64,000 nucleotides of DNA from Candidatus Magnetocorallium paracelense (GCA_029001845.1 JAREWP010000013.1:35157-99156), one strand, 5' to 3'; numbered from the stretch's first letter, positions 1 to 9,524 are shown. Translations and numbers: made by a program. The notes: generated by a model from the sequence alone, not told the origin.

Positions 1-134
1 AAGGCTGAAGCAAAAGATAAAAAAACAACCTGTCATTGTCGGAAAAAGCGGAAGATTCTTTTGATAACGCATATCCTCACTTTCAGTGACACACCGGAGT
101 AATTGTACACCGGCCGGGGCGAACAGTTACGAAA

Positions 135-2285
135 ATGAAGAGAATTGATGCTAAAAAAGTTTTTTTTCTAATTTTTTTATTTGCCATGCATTTGTTTATC
201 GGTACTGTTCATGCCGATAATTCTCTATACTCAGCCTTTAAGGCCGAGCACTCCTATACCCCTGGGCAATATCCCGTCGATATACACGCCTGTGATCTTA
301 CAGGCGACGGGCTTCAGGAGATTTTAGTTGCAAATTACATAGGTAAGTCAGTTACGATTTACAGGTATGATAAAAAGGGGGCATTCGAGGTATTAAAGGA
401 GGTGGCGTTATCCGGTCATCCTTCCTCTGTCACTGCGGGAGACCTTAATGGAGATTTTATTTTAGATATCGTTACATCGAATTTGGATGAGAACAGCGTT
501 TCCATTCTTTATGGAGATGGTTCCTATAATTATAAAGAACAGATTGCATCTACCGGCAGAGCTCCTGTTGATATTGTTACAGGCGACCTGGACGGTGACG
601 GCGCCATGGACGATACAGGCGTGTTGAGCTATATTGACGGATCGATTTCCCTGTACCACGGTGCTGTTTTGTTTAAAACTATCAAGACAGGTAAGAAACC
701 GGGCTCGTTGAATATCTATGATATGAATTCAGACGGTTTAACGGACTTAATTGTAACAAATACCGGTGATGATAGTGTTTTCATCTATTTACAAGACGTA
801 AAGGGCGATTTTGTACATAGGGAAACTTTAGTTTCCCAGGGTTTTCCCGTAGATACTGTGTTTGGCGACTTTAATAACGATAATCGTACCGATATCGGAG
901 TTGCAAATGTTTCAAAGGGGAATATCCAAATCTTTACACTTTCTCAAGATGGTTCTTATACAAAAGGACAAGTGCTTAAAGAGAATATTTTTCAACCCTT
1001 TCGTATTGTGGCAGGCGATTTTAACGGTGATCATTATCACGACATCGCCATATCGGACATAAGGAACCTTAAAAGTACGATAGCAGTTTATCTTGGCGGA
1101 GCCGGAGGGATGTCCTTTTACAGTCAGCTATATACAGGTGTAAATCCTGTTTCAATAATTTCCGAGGATATCACATCCGATAATATTCAGGATTTGGTCA
1201 GCGTTAACAGCGATAGCCATAATATGGTGGTTTACACAGGTCATGGCGACGGAAACTTCGGTTTTACGAGTCATTTTCCGGCAGGCGCCGGAGCGCACTG
1301 GATAGAATCGGGCGATTTCGATTCAGACGGCAATATGGATATCGTTACTTCCAATATTGACAGTACCGATATAAGCGTGTTGATGGGTAGAGGCGACGGT
1401 TCCTTTGAACTGCCTGTCATCTATAAAATTGGTGAAACCGTACATGCCGTAACGGCAGGAGATGTGAATGGAGACGACGTTCTCGATTTGGTTACGGCAA
1501 ATATAAGTGCTAAAACCATTACGTTGTTATACGGAAAGGGAGATGGTGCTTTTGTTATAGGCGATCTTTACTTTGTCACGGCGGCGCCCCATATAGTACG
1601 AATAAAGGATTTAAACGGTGACGGAATTAACGACCTTGTCGTTCCTGTATATGGCGCCTTTTTTACTATAATAATGACAGGACGCGCCAACGGGATTTTC
1701 GACTATGGAGCTACTCTGTTTTCCGGTGAAACACCCTCTGACGCCGTGATCGACGATACGAATGGAGACGGAATCGAGGATATTATTGTATCTCATTTTG
1801 ATGAGCCCTTTGTAACAATCTTTTTGGGAAGAGGAGATGATACTTTTATCGATAACGGAAATCTCTATACCGGAGGAGGGCAGCATTCAGTGCTTTTGAA
1901 AGATGTCAATCTGGACGGCAATACAGATATCCTGGGCAGTCACTTTTATGACAACGAATTGTTTGTTTCCTTTGGAGACGGAAAAGGAGGATTCAACGAT
2001 GTAATTACATTTCCCGTCGGTAGGATGCCCTCAACCTTTGTGATCGAGGATTTTAGTGACAATGGTTTAGATGATATTGCAGTGGTCTGTGAGTTGGATA
2101 ATATCATCTCGATCTTGTCCGGCGACGGCAGGGGAAATTTTTCCGAAGGCGCTCATTTTCTTGCAGGGAGCAGACCTGCCGCAATAACGGGAAAGGATTT
2201 TAACAATGACGGTAAAATTGACCTGGCTTCAGCCAACTGGTATTCGAACGATGTGTCGGTTTTATTGAGAAACGAGATTTACTAA
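135..2285 (+). CDS. Secreted FG-GAP/VCBS repeat protein
   Basis: A 716-residue protein with an N-terminal signal peptide (positively charged start, hydrophobic stretch from residue 9, likely cleavage after TVHA near residue 27). The rest is about 13 repeats of roughly 50 residues, each with a calcium-loop motif of the type D-x-N-G-D-G-x-x-D followed by I/L-V-x-x-N, for example DLNGDGINDLVV and DFNNDGKIDLASAN. Such repeats form integrin-alpha-like beta-propeller blades that bind calcium, so an exported adhesion or carbohydrate-binding role is plausible but inferred. No anchor or sorting signal is visible at the C-terminus. The ATG is chosen because it begins the signal peptide; no strong Shine-Dalgarno is seen. 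It is followed after 53 bases by a chemoreceptor gene on the same strand. Confidence 0.85.
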   Translation: MKRIDAKKVFFLIFLFAMHLFIGTVHADNSLYSAFKAEHSYTPGQYPVDIHACDLTGDGLQEILVANYIGKSVTIYRYDKKGAFEVLKEVALSGHPSSVTAGDLNGDFILDIVTSNLDENSVSILYGDGSYNYKEQIASTGRAPVDIVTGDLDGDGAMDDTGVLSYIDGSISLYHGAVLFKTIKTGKKPGSLNIYDMNSDGLTDLIVTNTGDDSVFIYLQDVKGDFVHRETLVSQGFPVDTVFGDFNNDNRTDIGVANVSKGNIQIFTLSQDGSYTKGQVLKENIFQPFRIVAGDFNGDHYHDIAISDIRNLKSTIAVYLGGAGGMSFYSQLYTGVNPVSIISEDITSDNIQDLVSVNSDSHNMVVYTGHGDGNFGFTSHFPAGAGAHWIESGDFDSDGNMDIVTSNIDSTDISVLMGRGDGSFELPVIYKIGETVHAVTAGDVNGDDVLDLVTANISAKTITLLYGKGDGAFVIGDLYFVTAAPHIVRIKDLNGDGINDLVVPVYGAFFTIIMTGRANGIFDYGATLFSGETPSDAVIDDTNGDGIEDIIVSHFDEPFVTIFLGRGDDTFIDNGNLYTGGGQHSVLLKDVNLDGNTDILGSHFYDNELFVSFGDGKGGFNDVITFPVGRMPSTFVIEDFSDNGLDDIAVVCELDNIISILSGDGRGNFSEGAHFLAGSRPAAITGKDFNNDGKIDLASANWYSNDVSVLLRNEIY

Positions 2286-2338
2286 ACAGAGTCTCTAAGG
2301 GGCTAACCAAATATCGATTCTAAAGGAGGAACACAGGA

Positions 2339-3910
2339 ATGACAGGGAATTCATTAAGCTTAAAACTGATGCTATTGGTCGGTGTTTTTGCAGTTCTCAT
2401 TTTTGTTATAGTGGGAACGACATTTTATGTAACCAACTCTCAATCGGCAGATGCAAGAGTCATCGACATATCGGGACGTCAGAGAATGCTGACTCAGAAA
2501 ATGTCCAAAGAGGCTCTGAAGCTTCAGACATTAAAGGATGGGCCGGCAGTGGAGGAAGTCACAAAGAGCCTGAAAAAAACACTTGCATTATTCAGTAAAA
2601 GCCTGAATGCCTTGAAGGACGGTGGTGTAACACTAGGAACGGACGGAAAGGAGACTGTTTTGCCGGCAAGTAAGGGAAAGGCGAAAATACAGTTGGAAAA
2701 AGTAGCCGCTAAGTGGGCGGAGTTCAAAAAACAGATGGATACTATTACAGCATCGGCAGGCGATAAGGATAAAGAAGCCTTTGTAAGTGCAGCCGACACT
2801 ATATGGAAAAGTAATATTGCTTTGTTAAAGGAATCCAATAAAGCCGTTGTTTTATTAAAAGAGGCTTCCGAGGAAAAGACAAAGATGCTGAAAATTGTGC
2901 AAATAAGTTCCATCATCTGTACTTTTGTTGTCATGTTTTTATCGTGGCTATTTTTGAGAGCCCTGGTTATGAGTCCGCTAAAAGAGGCAGTCAAAGCGGC
3001 TTATCAAATAGCTGACGGAGACATGACCATGCGACTGCAGGTAAAGAGTAAAGACGAAATAGGGCAGCTGTTGACTGCCATGAATATAATGGTTGACAAA
3101 TTATGCGATTTTCTTCACGAAGTAAAAACAATAACGAATAGACTGGTAAACGACAGCAGGCAATTGAGCAGTTCCTCAAAGGAAGTATCCGACGGAGCGA
3201 CAGAGCAGGCCGCATCGATAGAGGAGTCTTCCGCCGCTGTCGAGCAGATGGTGTCCAACATATCCAGCAGCTCTGAAAATGCAAAGCAGACAGAGCAGAT
3301 ATCCTTAAAGGCCGCAGAAGACGTAAAAGGAGGCAGTGAAGTCTTTGGCAAGACGATAGGCGCAATGAAAGATATTGCAGATAAGATATCTATTATAGAA
3401 GATATTGCAAGGCAGACAAATCTTCTTGCATTAAATGCGGCAATAGAGGCGGCAAGGGCCGGAGAGCACGGGAAAGGCTTCGCCGTTGTCGCTTCCGAGG
3501 TAAGAAAGCTGGCTGAGAGAAGTCAGACCGCTGCACGGGAGATCAATGACCTCTCCTCCTCGAGCGTTAAAATCGCAGAAGAGGCCGGCAGGATACTTGA
3601 CCAGATCAATCCGGATATACAAAAAACATCGGAACTCGTGCAGGAGATAAGTGCGGCAAGCGCAGAAGAAAAGGCCGGTGTCGAGCAGATAAACCAGGCC
3701 ATACAGCAGCTGGACAAGATCATTCAACAGAATGCCGCCATTGCCGGCGAGATGTCCGTCATTGCAGGAGGGCTTGAATCTCAGGCCAATGAGCTGAATG
3801 AGTCTATGGCGTCATGCAGAACCACGGAGGATGACTTTGCAAAGCAAAAGAAAGCCGATGAGATAGTGGAGCAGCACAGGAACACAGGGCAGTTCAAATA
3901 TTTGAATTAA
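2339..3910 (+). CDS. Methyl-accepting chemotaxis protein with PilJ-type sensor
   Basis: A 523-residue transmembrane chemoreceptor. Order: TM1 (about 9-29); an extracytoplasmic helical domain containing [18 protein letters not shown], the signature of the PilJ/NarX-like type IV pilus chemotaxis N-terminal domain; TM2 (about 185-208); HAMP (about 210-262); and a cytoplasmic signalling domain whose hairpin tip is visible as [20 protein letters not shown] followed by [20 protein letters not shown]. It should control a CheA kinase, for flagella or type IV pili; no che genes lie in this window. A good ribosome site (AAAGGAGG, about 10 bases upstream) supports the ATG. The ligand is unknown. It could share a transcript with the FG-GAP gene upstream. 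Confidence 0.93.
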   Translation: MTGNSLSLKLMLLVGVFAVLIFVIVGTTFYVTNSQSADARVIDISGRQRMLTQKMSKEALKLQTLKDGPAVEEVTKSLKKTLALFSKSLNALKDGGVTLGTDGKETVLPASKGKAKIQLEKVAAKWAEFKKQMDTITASAGDKDKEAFVSAADTIWKSNIALLKESNKAVVLLKEASEEKTKMLKIVQISSIICTFVVMFLSWLFLRALVMSPLKEAVKAAYQIADGDMTMRLQVKSKDEIGQLLTAMNIMVDKLCDFLHEVKTITNRLVNDSRQLSSSSKEVSDGATEQAASIEESSAAVEQMVSNISSSSENAKQTEQISLKAAEDVKGGSEVFGKTIGAMKDIADKISIIEDIARQTNLLALNAAIEAARAGEHGKGFAVVASEVRKLAERSQTAAREINDLSSSSVKIAEEAGRILDQINPDIQKTSELVQEISAASAEEKAGVEQINQAIQQLDKIIQQNAAIAGEMSVIAGGLESQANELNESMASCRTTEDDFAKQKKADEIVEQHRNTGQFKYLN

Positions 3911-3962
3911 CCTGACGAGGAATCAATAGTCCCAATAATCGATGTTTATATGAGAAGATACC

Positions 3963-3994
3963 GTCATTCCCGCAGTCTTTTAGGCGGGAATCCG
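3963..3994. repeat. Palindromic REP-like repeat (ATTCCCGC type)
   Basis: Arms ATTCCCGC (3966-3973) and GCGGGAAT (3984-3991) around a 10-base loop, in the gap between the chemoreceptor and the convergent exosortase-like gene. It resembles the widespread GTCATTCCCGC..GCGGGAATCC intergenic palindrome. It could act as a bidirectional terminator, but there is no clear T-run. Confidence 0.6.
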
Positions 3995-4062
3995 GAGTAT
4001 GGAAAAAAGGAAACATCAAAAACTTCTTTGATTTTTTACTTTCAGCTACATACCTTGAGTCG

Positions 4063-5160
4063 TTACCTTTTATTTTTCTTATTAAATATTTGCAGCAACA
4101 GATATCCGCCTATGAGAAATGCAGTGAATCTGTTGCCTGTAAATGTAAAAAAGTCTAAAAAGGATTTCCATAAAAAAAGAGTCAATTCCTTGCTGTCCTC
4201 CATTCCTCTTCTTGTCATGGCCTCTGTCAGTTCATACCCAAAAGCGACAAAGAGAGCGAAAAAATGCATAGTGACCACTAGGAGTGCGATAAAGAGACAG
4301 ACCCTCTTTCCTTTAATAAAAGGAAATAAACCTGTAACAATTGAAAAAATCATGGGCGTATTTCCTGTATATGCCGATGTTTTTATAATTATTGACTTCG
4401 TTAAATCGCCGATGTAATCTTTGCGGATTGTAAAATCTACTGTAATAACATCATAGGTGCCTGTTATTTTGGTTACCAAAGCTCCTTTTATGATTGAAAT
4501 TGTATTGGAAGCCATGTGCGTAATAATTGTGGCATAGAAGTCTTTCACCATCAGCCAGAGAAGAAGAGAGAGAATATAGAGGGAAACAATGATCGATAAG
4601 GACATATATATTTTCAATCTCACTATATCCTTTTTAAATGAGAATGTATGATTCAGGTACATAAAAAAGAGGCTCAATATAACGATAATGGCGATGTCCT
4701 GAAAAACGAAGTTATGAAAGTAGTCGAAAAACCGGATATTATAAACTGCTACATATGATAGGCCTGTCAACCTGAGAAGGTTAACGATTTGAATAATAAA
4801 AAAGCCCGATACTATCCAGTATGGCTTCCTTTGCCACTGCCCCGGTGAAGCAATAACCGATGCTGTGTAGATAATAAACATGTCAAGTCCCGTACAGGCA
4901 AAAATTATATTAAAAGTAAGAGAGGGAAAATAGAGAAATGTCTCATGATGTGTATGAGGTATACCTGCCATCTTGAGAAGATGAGAGGTTAAAAGAGCGA
5001 TAAATTGAGAATAGTAATTATCTAAATCTATAAACTGTTGGAACGTCTCTGAAAGTAGAAGGTAATAACATAATAGTGTAAATCCAAAAAAGATGATGGC
5101 GGATCGAGCGGTGTTTATGTTATTTGATTTTTTATGGTTTTCATCATCTTGTTGAAGCAT
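4063..5160 (-). CDS. Exosortase/archaeosortase-like membrane transpeptidase with C-terminal membrane extension
   Basis: A polytopic membrane protein. The first ~180 residues match the exosortase/archaeosortase pattern: catalytic Cys in FACTGLDMF, Arg in VNLLRLTGLS and His in YFHNFVFQD (Cys89, Arg130 and His149 from the ATG used here). The family recognises C-terminal tripartite sorting signals, cleaves the protein and transfers it to an anchor. Beyond this core is an unusual ~190-residue extension with about three further membrane segments and a soluble loop; I do not recognise it, but it may correspond to the separate accessory membrane proteins found next to some exosortases. The ATG at 5160 is preferred over a TTG at 5187 that lies inside a repeat palindrome. 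It follows paralog 1 by about 56 bases on the same strand, so co-transcription is likely. Confidence 0.75.
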   Translation of the reverse strand: MLQQDDENHKKSNNINTARSAIIFFGFTLLCYYLLLSETFQQFIDLDNYYSQFIALLTSHLLKMAGIPHTHHETFLYFPSLTFNIIFACTGLDMFIIYTASVIASPGQWQRKPYWIVSGFFIIQIVNLLRLTGLSYVAVYNIRFFDYFHNFVFQDIAIIVILSLFFMYLNHTFSFKKDIVRLKIYMSLSIIVSLYILSLLLWLMVKDFYATIITHMASNTISIIKGALVTKITGTYDVITVDFTIRKDYIGDLTKSIIIKTSAYTGNTPMIFSIVTGLFPFIKGKRVCLFIALLVVTMHFFALFVAFGYELTEAMTRRGMEDSKELTLFLWKSFLDFFTFTGNRFTAFLIGGYLLLQIFNKKNKR

Positions 5161-5177
5161 TTTACCCTGATGGCGTT

Positions 5178-5195
5178 GGAATTTCAAAGAAATTC
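5178..5195. repeat. Short palindrome GAATTTC-AAA-GAAATTC
   Basis: Perfect 7-base arms (5179-5185 and 5189-5195) just upstream of the exosortase-like gene. The same palindrome recurs near 25125-25143 and 41610-41624, there next to a CTCTCCCC/GGGGAGAG hairpin. Here it stands alone. Confidence 0.6.
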
Positions 5196-5216
5196 ATTTG
5201 TTTAAAACAAATCGTT

Positions 5217-8200
5217 CTAATCGCCCCATTTGACCCCTTCGGCCGCTCTGTTCGTTAATACCGGCAAATATCTGTTTCCCGGCAGGCCGGGGTCTTTTTG
5301 CACGCAAGTTGCATAGATTTCGTTTTTGTTTCCTGTTATTATAATTGTTCCTGTATATCGAATTGTATTTGCTCCAAGTTCGGGTAAATCGATTGTTTCC
5401 ACTCGATTACTGCTGTGCAGGGTTGCCGTTGTTCCATGAAACTCGATGCCGGCTGTTTTGTTGCTTTCTATTTCTCCAAGATTGATATTTGACAAACCGG
5501 AGGTCGCTCCGCCTTCAGAAGCAAGAATACTCAGAAAAACATCGACACTATCATTTGTGCTGTTCGTTACAGTACACGTTGATGCATATGAATCAAGAGT
5601 AAGAAGATAGGGGATAATTCCCCGATAACCATTTATGGCCCAGTTCCCGGCAGATTCTTTTATTAAATAGTCATAGCTTGTAAAACCGGCCTCTGCAACA
5701 GAGCTTATCGTTGTTGTAAATTTTCTCTCCTCTATTATATTGGAAGTATCGACATAGATTGTAAATGGTGTTGAAATTGTCGATCCCGTACTGACATCGG
5801 ATCTTATGCGCCATCTGCTGTTTTCGGAGTCGTAGGCTAATATCGTTCCCCCTGATACGACACTCGATACAGCCTGGTTGGTTCCTTCCAGGTCGATCAG
5901 AAGATCGTAAACAGAGCCTCCTCCCGCTGTCTGGGTCATAAGAAATCTCGATGTATAATCGAGGTCGTCATAAAATGGATCCCCTGTGGTGACAACAGCG
6001 TTTCTGTCTGCCATAGATACGACAACGGAGTCATTGGTTATGTTTTGGGTAAACTTTTTTCTCTCTGCGTACACATTTATGATCCCGTCGGCTTTCGATG
6101 TTACGCCTGCTGCATACTGTTTGAAATATTCCGCGAATATTGCAGAATATGTGTGAGTTGAATTTTCCGTTACTTCGATACTCAACGTGTCGGCAGTACT
6201 GCCGCCTGATGCGACATACCAGTTAAATCCGATATTATCAGTAGTAAAGAGCGTGGACGGTTTGTAGCGGGAGCCGCTTGTGTCTCCTGTGATGTGCATG
6301 ATTGTAACCTTGTCCGTTGTGGTCAGAGTAGACAGGTTGGCGGGATTTCCCGCAATGTCGTAACCAAGCCTGTCATCGGAAGAGGTATAAAAGAAAAGAC
6401 ATCCTCCAACTGTAGAGGTTATCCCGACCGGTACTGTGCTCGAGCCGCTGTCTATTACAGGCAGCAGCTCCCCTGCCTCAATGGTATTGTCTGCAATATA
6501 CTCGGCAGTGGATGTGCCTGTCGTATCCTTCCATACGGCAAGATAATAGGTATATCCGCTTGTTGCGTTTTCAAATCCTCCTTTGCTGTCTGCAAAACAA
6601 AACTTCAAAGATTGCGGGTTGTTTACAGTTGGTGATGTCATGATCAGGGGGCTGATCCCGTCTGCATCGGAAACAGTCATTTTTACATCCGGCGTAAAAG
6701 CTTCTTTTGCCATGTAATAGGTTTTCAGGCGATTTCCGGTGTTGCTGCCTCCTCCATATACCCCGAGACTTCCTGCTTCCGCATTGGACGGGACCTGACA
6801 GGCATAGACAATTATAAGAATCAACAGCGACTCTTTGTACCTCTTTAAAAACAACAACAAACCAGCGCCGGAGACAGCTATGAAAAACAGCATTGACCGG
6901 TTGTCCGTAAAGGGGACGTTTGTTGCGGAACCGGAAGATGAGACTGTAAATGTGGCTGTCACCGAAGTTGCCGCCGTGAATGTAAAGGTGCAGGTAGAGC
7001 TCGATCCGCTGCATGTACCGCCTGACCATCCGGTAAATGCATAACCCGAGTCCGCAGACGCTGTGAGTGTAATACTCTCGCCATAAGAATAGGTTTCCGA
7101 GCAGTCGCTTTCGCAGTTAATGCCCCCGTCAGAGCTTGTTACCGTCCCTCCGCCGGAATTGGTTACTGTGAGAGTATATGTTGATAATGTAAAGGTGGCT
7201 GTTATTGTTGTATCGCTTGTGAGTGTGGACGTCGTGCAAGTACCGGCGCCGCTGCAGCCGCCGTTGCTCCATCCGGTAAACTCATAGTTTGTTGAAGGCG
7301 TGGCCGTGAGTGTGAGAGTGTTGGCGCAGATATAGGTCTCTGTACAGTCACTGCCGCAGTCTATCTCAGAGGCGCTGCTGGTTACCGTGCCGGAACCGCT
7401 TATGCTTACCGTTAATGTGTAGGTCGGGTATGTATTTGCCGCATATTTCAGGTCATCATCGGTGTCGTCAAAATAGCTGATATGGAACTGGCCGCTTGAA
7501 TCCACTGCCAGTGAGGTATACAAGCCTGCTGTTGACGCAGTGTCAATATTTGTGAAAACCCATGAACCGGAAGAGTTGGTCGCATACTTCAGGTTGTCAA
7601 AGCTCATGTCATAATAACTGATATGTTGGTAACCGCTTGAATCCACTGCTATCGAAGTCTCTCTGCCTACATATCCCGAGGTGTCAATGTGCGTAAAGGC
7701 CCAAGAACCGGAAGAGTTGGTCGCGTATTTCAGGTTACTGTTGGTGCTGTCAAAATAGCTGATATGCCGGTAACCGCTTGAATCCACTGCCAGAGAGGTG
7801 TACAAACCTACAGTGGAGGCAGTGTCAATGTGTGTAAAAGCCCAAGAACCGGAAGAGTTGGTCGCATACTTCAGGTTCGCGTTGGTTAAATCATAATAAC
7901 CGATATGCCGGTAACCGCTTGAATCCACTGCTATAGATGTATAAAAACCTACTGTTGATGCCGTGTCAATGTGTGTAAAGGCCCATGAACCGGCAGAGTT
8001 GGTCGCGTACTTCAGGTCAGCGTTGGTCGTGTCATAATAGCTGATATGGAGCTTGCCGCTTGAATCCACTGCTATTGAGCTATAAGAACCTACGTTTCCA
8101 AAAGTGTCAATGTTTGTAAAGGCCCAAGAACCGGAAGAGTTGGTCGCGTATTTCAGGTCACCGGGACCGTAATAATAACTGATATGTTGGTAACTGCTTG

Positions 8201-8513
8201 AATCCACTGCTATTGAGGTATAAAAACCTACATTTCCGGAAGTGTCAATGTTTGTAAAAGCCCACGAACCGGAAGTGTTGGTCGCATATTTCAGGTTATC
8301 GTCGGTGCCGTCGTAATAACTGATATGGAGCTCACCGCTTGAATCCACAGCCAAGGAAGTATAATAGCCTACAGCTCCCGATGTGTCAATGCTTGTTGTC
8401 GACCATGATAGAGAGCAGGTCGCCCGAGCTTTGGTTTGAAGGAGAGTATTGAATATAATAAAGAAAGTTAATGAAAAAAACAGATAGGTAACGGATAAAA
8501 CGCCTTTTTTCAT
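5217..8513 (-). CDS. Large secreted repeat protein, paralog 1, with internal sorting-signal-like hairpin
   Basis: About 1098 residues from the chosen ATG, which begins a clean signal peptide (MKKGVLSV..., cleavage near KARA-TCSLSW); an upstream in-frame ATG at 8576 would add an unlikely leader. Then come seven tandem ~47-residue repeats with the core IAVDSSGYxHISYYDxTN and LKYATN, consistent with a seven-bladed propeller. Two divergent InlB-B-like repeats follow (YTLTVS...GTVTSS...FTGWSGG...TATF), each with paired cysteines. Near residue 530 comes VPFTDNRSMLFFIAVSG, a hydrophobic segment and KRYKES, then at once a second signal-peptide-like stretch ending VPSNAEAGS. The last ~500 residues are an unrecognised, probably beta-rich module also found in paralog 3. 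The fused layout suggests two ancestral secreted proteins. Cell-surface location is likely; function is unknown. Confidence 0.8.
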   Translation of the reverse strand: MKKGVLSVTYLFFSLTFFIIFNTLLQTKARATCSLSWSTTSIDTSGAVGYYTSLAVDSSGELHISYYDGTDDNLKYATNTSGSWAFTNIDTSGNVGFYTSIAVDSSSYQHISYYYGPGDLKYATNSSGSWAFTNIDTFGNVGSYSSIAVDSSGKLHISYYDTTNADLKYATNSAGSWAFTHIDTASTVGFYTSIAVDSSGYRHIGYYDLTNANLKYATNSSGSWAFTHIDTASTVGLYTSLAVDSSGYRHISYFDSTNSNLKYATNSSGSWAFTHIDTSGYVGRETSIAVDSSGYQHISYYDMSFDNLKYATNSSGSWVFTNIDTASTAGLYTSLAVDSSGQFHISYFDDTDDDLKYAANTYPTYTLTVSISGSGTVTSSASEIDCGSDCTETYICANTLTLTATPSTNYEFTGWSNGGCSGAGTCTTSTLTSDTTITATFTLSTYTLTVTNSGGGTVTSSDGGINCESDCSETYSYGESITLTASADSGYAFTGWSGGTCSGSSSTCTFTFTAATSVTATFTVSSSGSATNVPFTDNRSMLFFIAVSGAGLLLFLKRYKESLLILIIVYACQVPSNAEAGSLGVYGGGSNTGNRLKTYYMAKEAFTPDVKMTVSDADGISPLIMTSPTVNNPQSLKFCFADSKGGFENATSGYTYYLAVWKDTTGTSTAEYIADNTIEAGELLPVIDSGSSTVPVGITSTVGGCLFFYTSSDDRLGYDIAGNPANLSTLTTTDKVTIMHITGDTSGSRYKPSTLFTTDNIGFNWYVASGGSTADTLSIEVTENSTHTYSAIFAEYFKQYAAGVTSKADGIINVYAERKKFTQNITNDSVVVSMADRNAVVTTGDPFYDDLDYTSRFLMTQTAGGGSVYDLLIDLEGTNQAVSSVVSGGTILAYDSENSRWRIRSDVSTGSTISTPFTIYVDTSNIIEERKFTTTISSVAEAGFTSYDYLIKESAGNWAINGYRGIIPYLLTLDSYASTCTVTNSTNDSVDVFLSILASEGGATSGLSNINLGEIESNKTAGIEFHGTTATLHSSNRVETIDLPELGANTIRYTGTIIITGNKNEIYATCVQKDPGLPGNRYLPVLTNRAAEGVKWGD
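6778..6927 (-). other. Segment encoding a membrane hairpin: sorting-signal-like part plus second signal-peptide-like part
   Basis: Within paralog 1 this stretch encodes NVPFTDNRSMLFFIAVSG, more hydrophobic residues, the basic turn KRYKES, a second hydrophobic run and VPSNAEA-GS. The first half has the order motif, membrane helix, basic cluster that defines exosortase and sortase C-terminal signals. The second half reads like a signal peptide with an A-x-A cleavage site. The equivalent in paralog 2 is near 9880-10060. Paralog 3 has no counterpart: its sequence passes from the last InlB-B-like repeat (TATFTYGGC) to the C-terminal module within about 25 residues. Confidence 0.65.
7420..8395 (-). 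repeat. Seven tandem ~141-bp coding repeats (paralog 1 propeller)
   Basis: Seven ~47-codon units, each beginning IDT and ending in SWAFT, with strong nucleotide similarity between units, for example gaaccggaagagttggtcgc recurring in most of them. Paralogs 2 (about 10560-11530) and 3 (about 18840-19800) also have exactly seven units. The constant number supports a closed seven-blade fold rather than an open, freely varying array. Confidence 0.8.
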
Positions 8514-8878
8514 GTTTGCCTGATCCAGACTCCTCCCCAGGAATAGTAAGGACATCACAACTATTAAACAAAACAATTTGTCAGGATCCTATTGTTGAAT
8601 TATAGTCTTTATTCTAATTAAATGACAATATGCAGGTATCTGATTTATATGGATTACATAAGACAATTAACACAGTGAAGGGAAATATATGAAAATCCGT
8701 AGTTCAAATTAATTGGCTCTATCAATACAGTCTGTTGTCGACCGGTGGCGATCATGATTCGTTGAGAGGGCCAATGGGGATTCAATCCCCAAACGATTGT
8801 GTCAATTGAATGAATTTGACTTTTTGATCGTTTTGATATATACTTTGGGTATATATCAAAAAAACTTGAGGTAAATGG
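8514..8878. other. Intergenic region between paralog 1 and vapBC
   Basis: A 365-base divergent gap that should hold the promoters of paralog 1 (minus strand) and vapBC (plus strand). A GGGGAGGAG stretch about 16 bases before the paralog 1 ATG may be a distant ribosome site. Apart from the vapBC operator palindrome I see no gene or clear repeat. Confidence 0.5.
8831..8861. promoter_or_regulatory. Palindromic operator candidate of vapBC
   Basis: Perfect 13-base inverted repeat, TTTTGATATATAC (8831-8843) and GTATATATCAAAA (8849-8861), with a 5-base spacer, ending 17 bases before the vapB ATG. VapB-type antitoxins bind such palindromes to autorepress, so this is very probably the operator. That it overlaps the promoter is inferred. 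Confidence 0.75.
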
Positions 8879-9112
8879 ATGGGGAATAAAACTTCAAAGA
8901 TATTTATGAATGGCCGCAGCCAGGCGGTGCGTTTGCCTAAAGAGTTTCGTTTTGACTGTGATGAAGTATATGTCAGGAAAGAGGGTAATAGTGTTATCTT
9001 ATCTCCAAAACATAAATCCTGGCGGGAATTCTTTGAAGAGGTTCCTCTCCCGTCAGACGATTTTATGAATGAACGCTTAGATTTAACGCCTCAAAAGCGG
9101 GAGGAGTTATAG
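8879..9112 (+). CDS. vapB: VapB-type antitoxin (AbrB/MazE-like fold)
   Basis: A 77-residue protein. The N-terminal part, KIFMNGRSQAVRLPKEFRF, is the classic swapped-hairpin AbrB/SpoVT DNA-binding signature of VapB antitoxins; the acidic C-terminal tail would wrap the toxin. It neutralises the adjacent VapC and should repress its own operon through the palindrome just upstream. GAGG about 6 bases before the ATG supports the start. The vapC ATG follows 5 bases after the stop. The pair lies between two paralogous surface-protein genes that run the opposite way, next to the deletion remnant of paralog 2, so it may have arrived by insertion. Confidence 0.92.
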   Translation: MGNKTSKIFMNGRSQAVRLPKEFRFDCDEVYVRKEGNSVILSPKHKSWREFFEEVPLPSDDFMNERLDLTPQKREEL

Positions 9113-9117
9113 TACGG

Positions 9118-9513
9118 ATGTATATGTTGGATACGAATATCTGCATTTATATTTTAAAAAAACGTCCTCTAACCGTATTCAAAAGGTTTGAAAACCTTGA
9201 TGTTGATGATCTGTGCATTTCTATCGTTACCTATGCGGAACTTCAATATGGTGTTGAGAAATCTATAAAAAAAAGAGAAAATAAAATCATTGTCAATGAG
9301 CTTGTCTCTCGTTTGCTCATTCTGTCCTGGGATGAAGGCGCAGCCATGGAGTATGGAAAGATAAGAGCTTACCTCGATAGAAAGGGTAATCCTATAGGTA
9401 ATATGGATTTATTGATCGCCTCCCATGCAAAAAGCAACAGGCACACACTGGTGACAAACAACCTGAAGGAGTTCAAGAAAATACCGCAGCTCAAGTTAGA
9501 AAACTGGGTGTGA
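9118..9513 (+). CDS. vapC: VapC-type PIN-domain ribonuclease toxin
   Basis: A 131-residue PIN-domain protein. The metal-binding acidic residues are visible: Asp5 in MLDTNI, Glu41 in YAELQYG, Asp97 in GNMDLLIA, and the TNNLKEF motif near residue 113 in the position of the fourth site. VapC toxins are Mg-dependent endoribonucleases that usually cut tRNA or rRNA; the target here cannot be read from sequence. All key residues are intact, so the toxin is probably functional and held in check by VapB. Its 3' end converges on the remnant of paralog 2, 11 bases away. Confidence 0.93.
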   Translation: MYMLDTNICIYILKKRPLTVFKRFENLDVDDLCISIVTYAELQYGVEKSIKKRENKIIVNELVSRLLILSWDEGAAMEYGKIRAYLDRKGNPIGNMDLLIASHAKSNRHTLVTNNLKEFKKIPQLKLENWV

Positions 9514-9524
9514 TGATAGCGGCT

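Noticed and set aside
3950..4417. Plus-strand frame overlapping the exosortase-like gene
   Set aside because: Begins in a REP-like palindrome and lies antisense to a gene with an intact catalytic triad.
5217..8513. Lipoprotein signal for the paralogs, from the Cys right after the signal peptide (AQCSLSW, ATCSLSW)
   Set aside because: The residues before Cys (NAQ, EAQ, RAT) do not fit a lipobox, which needs a small residue such as Gly, Ala or Ser at -1.
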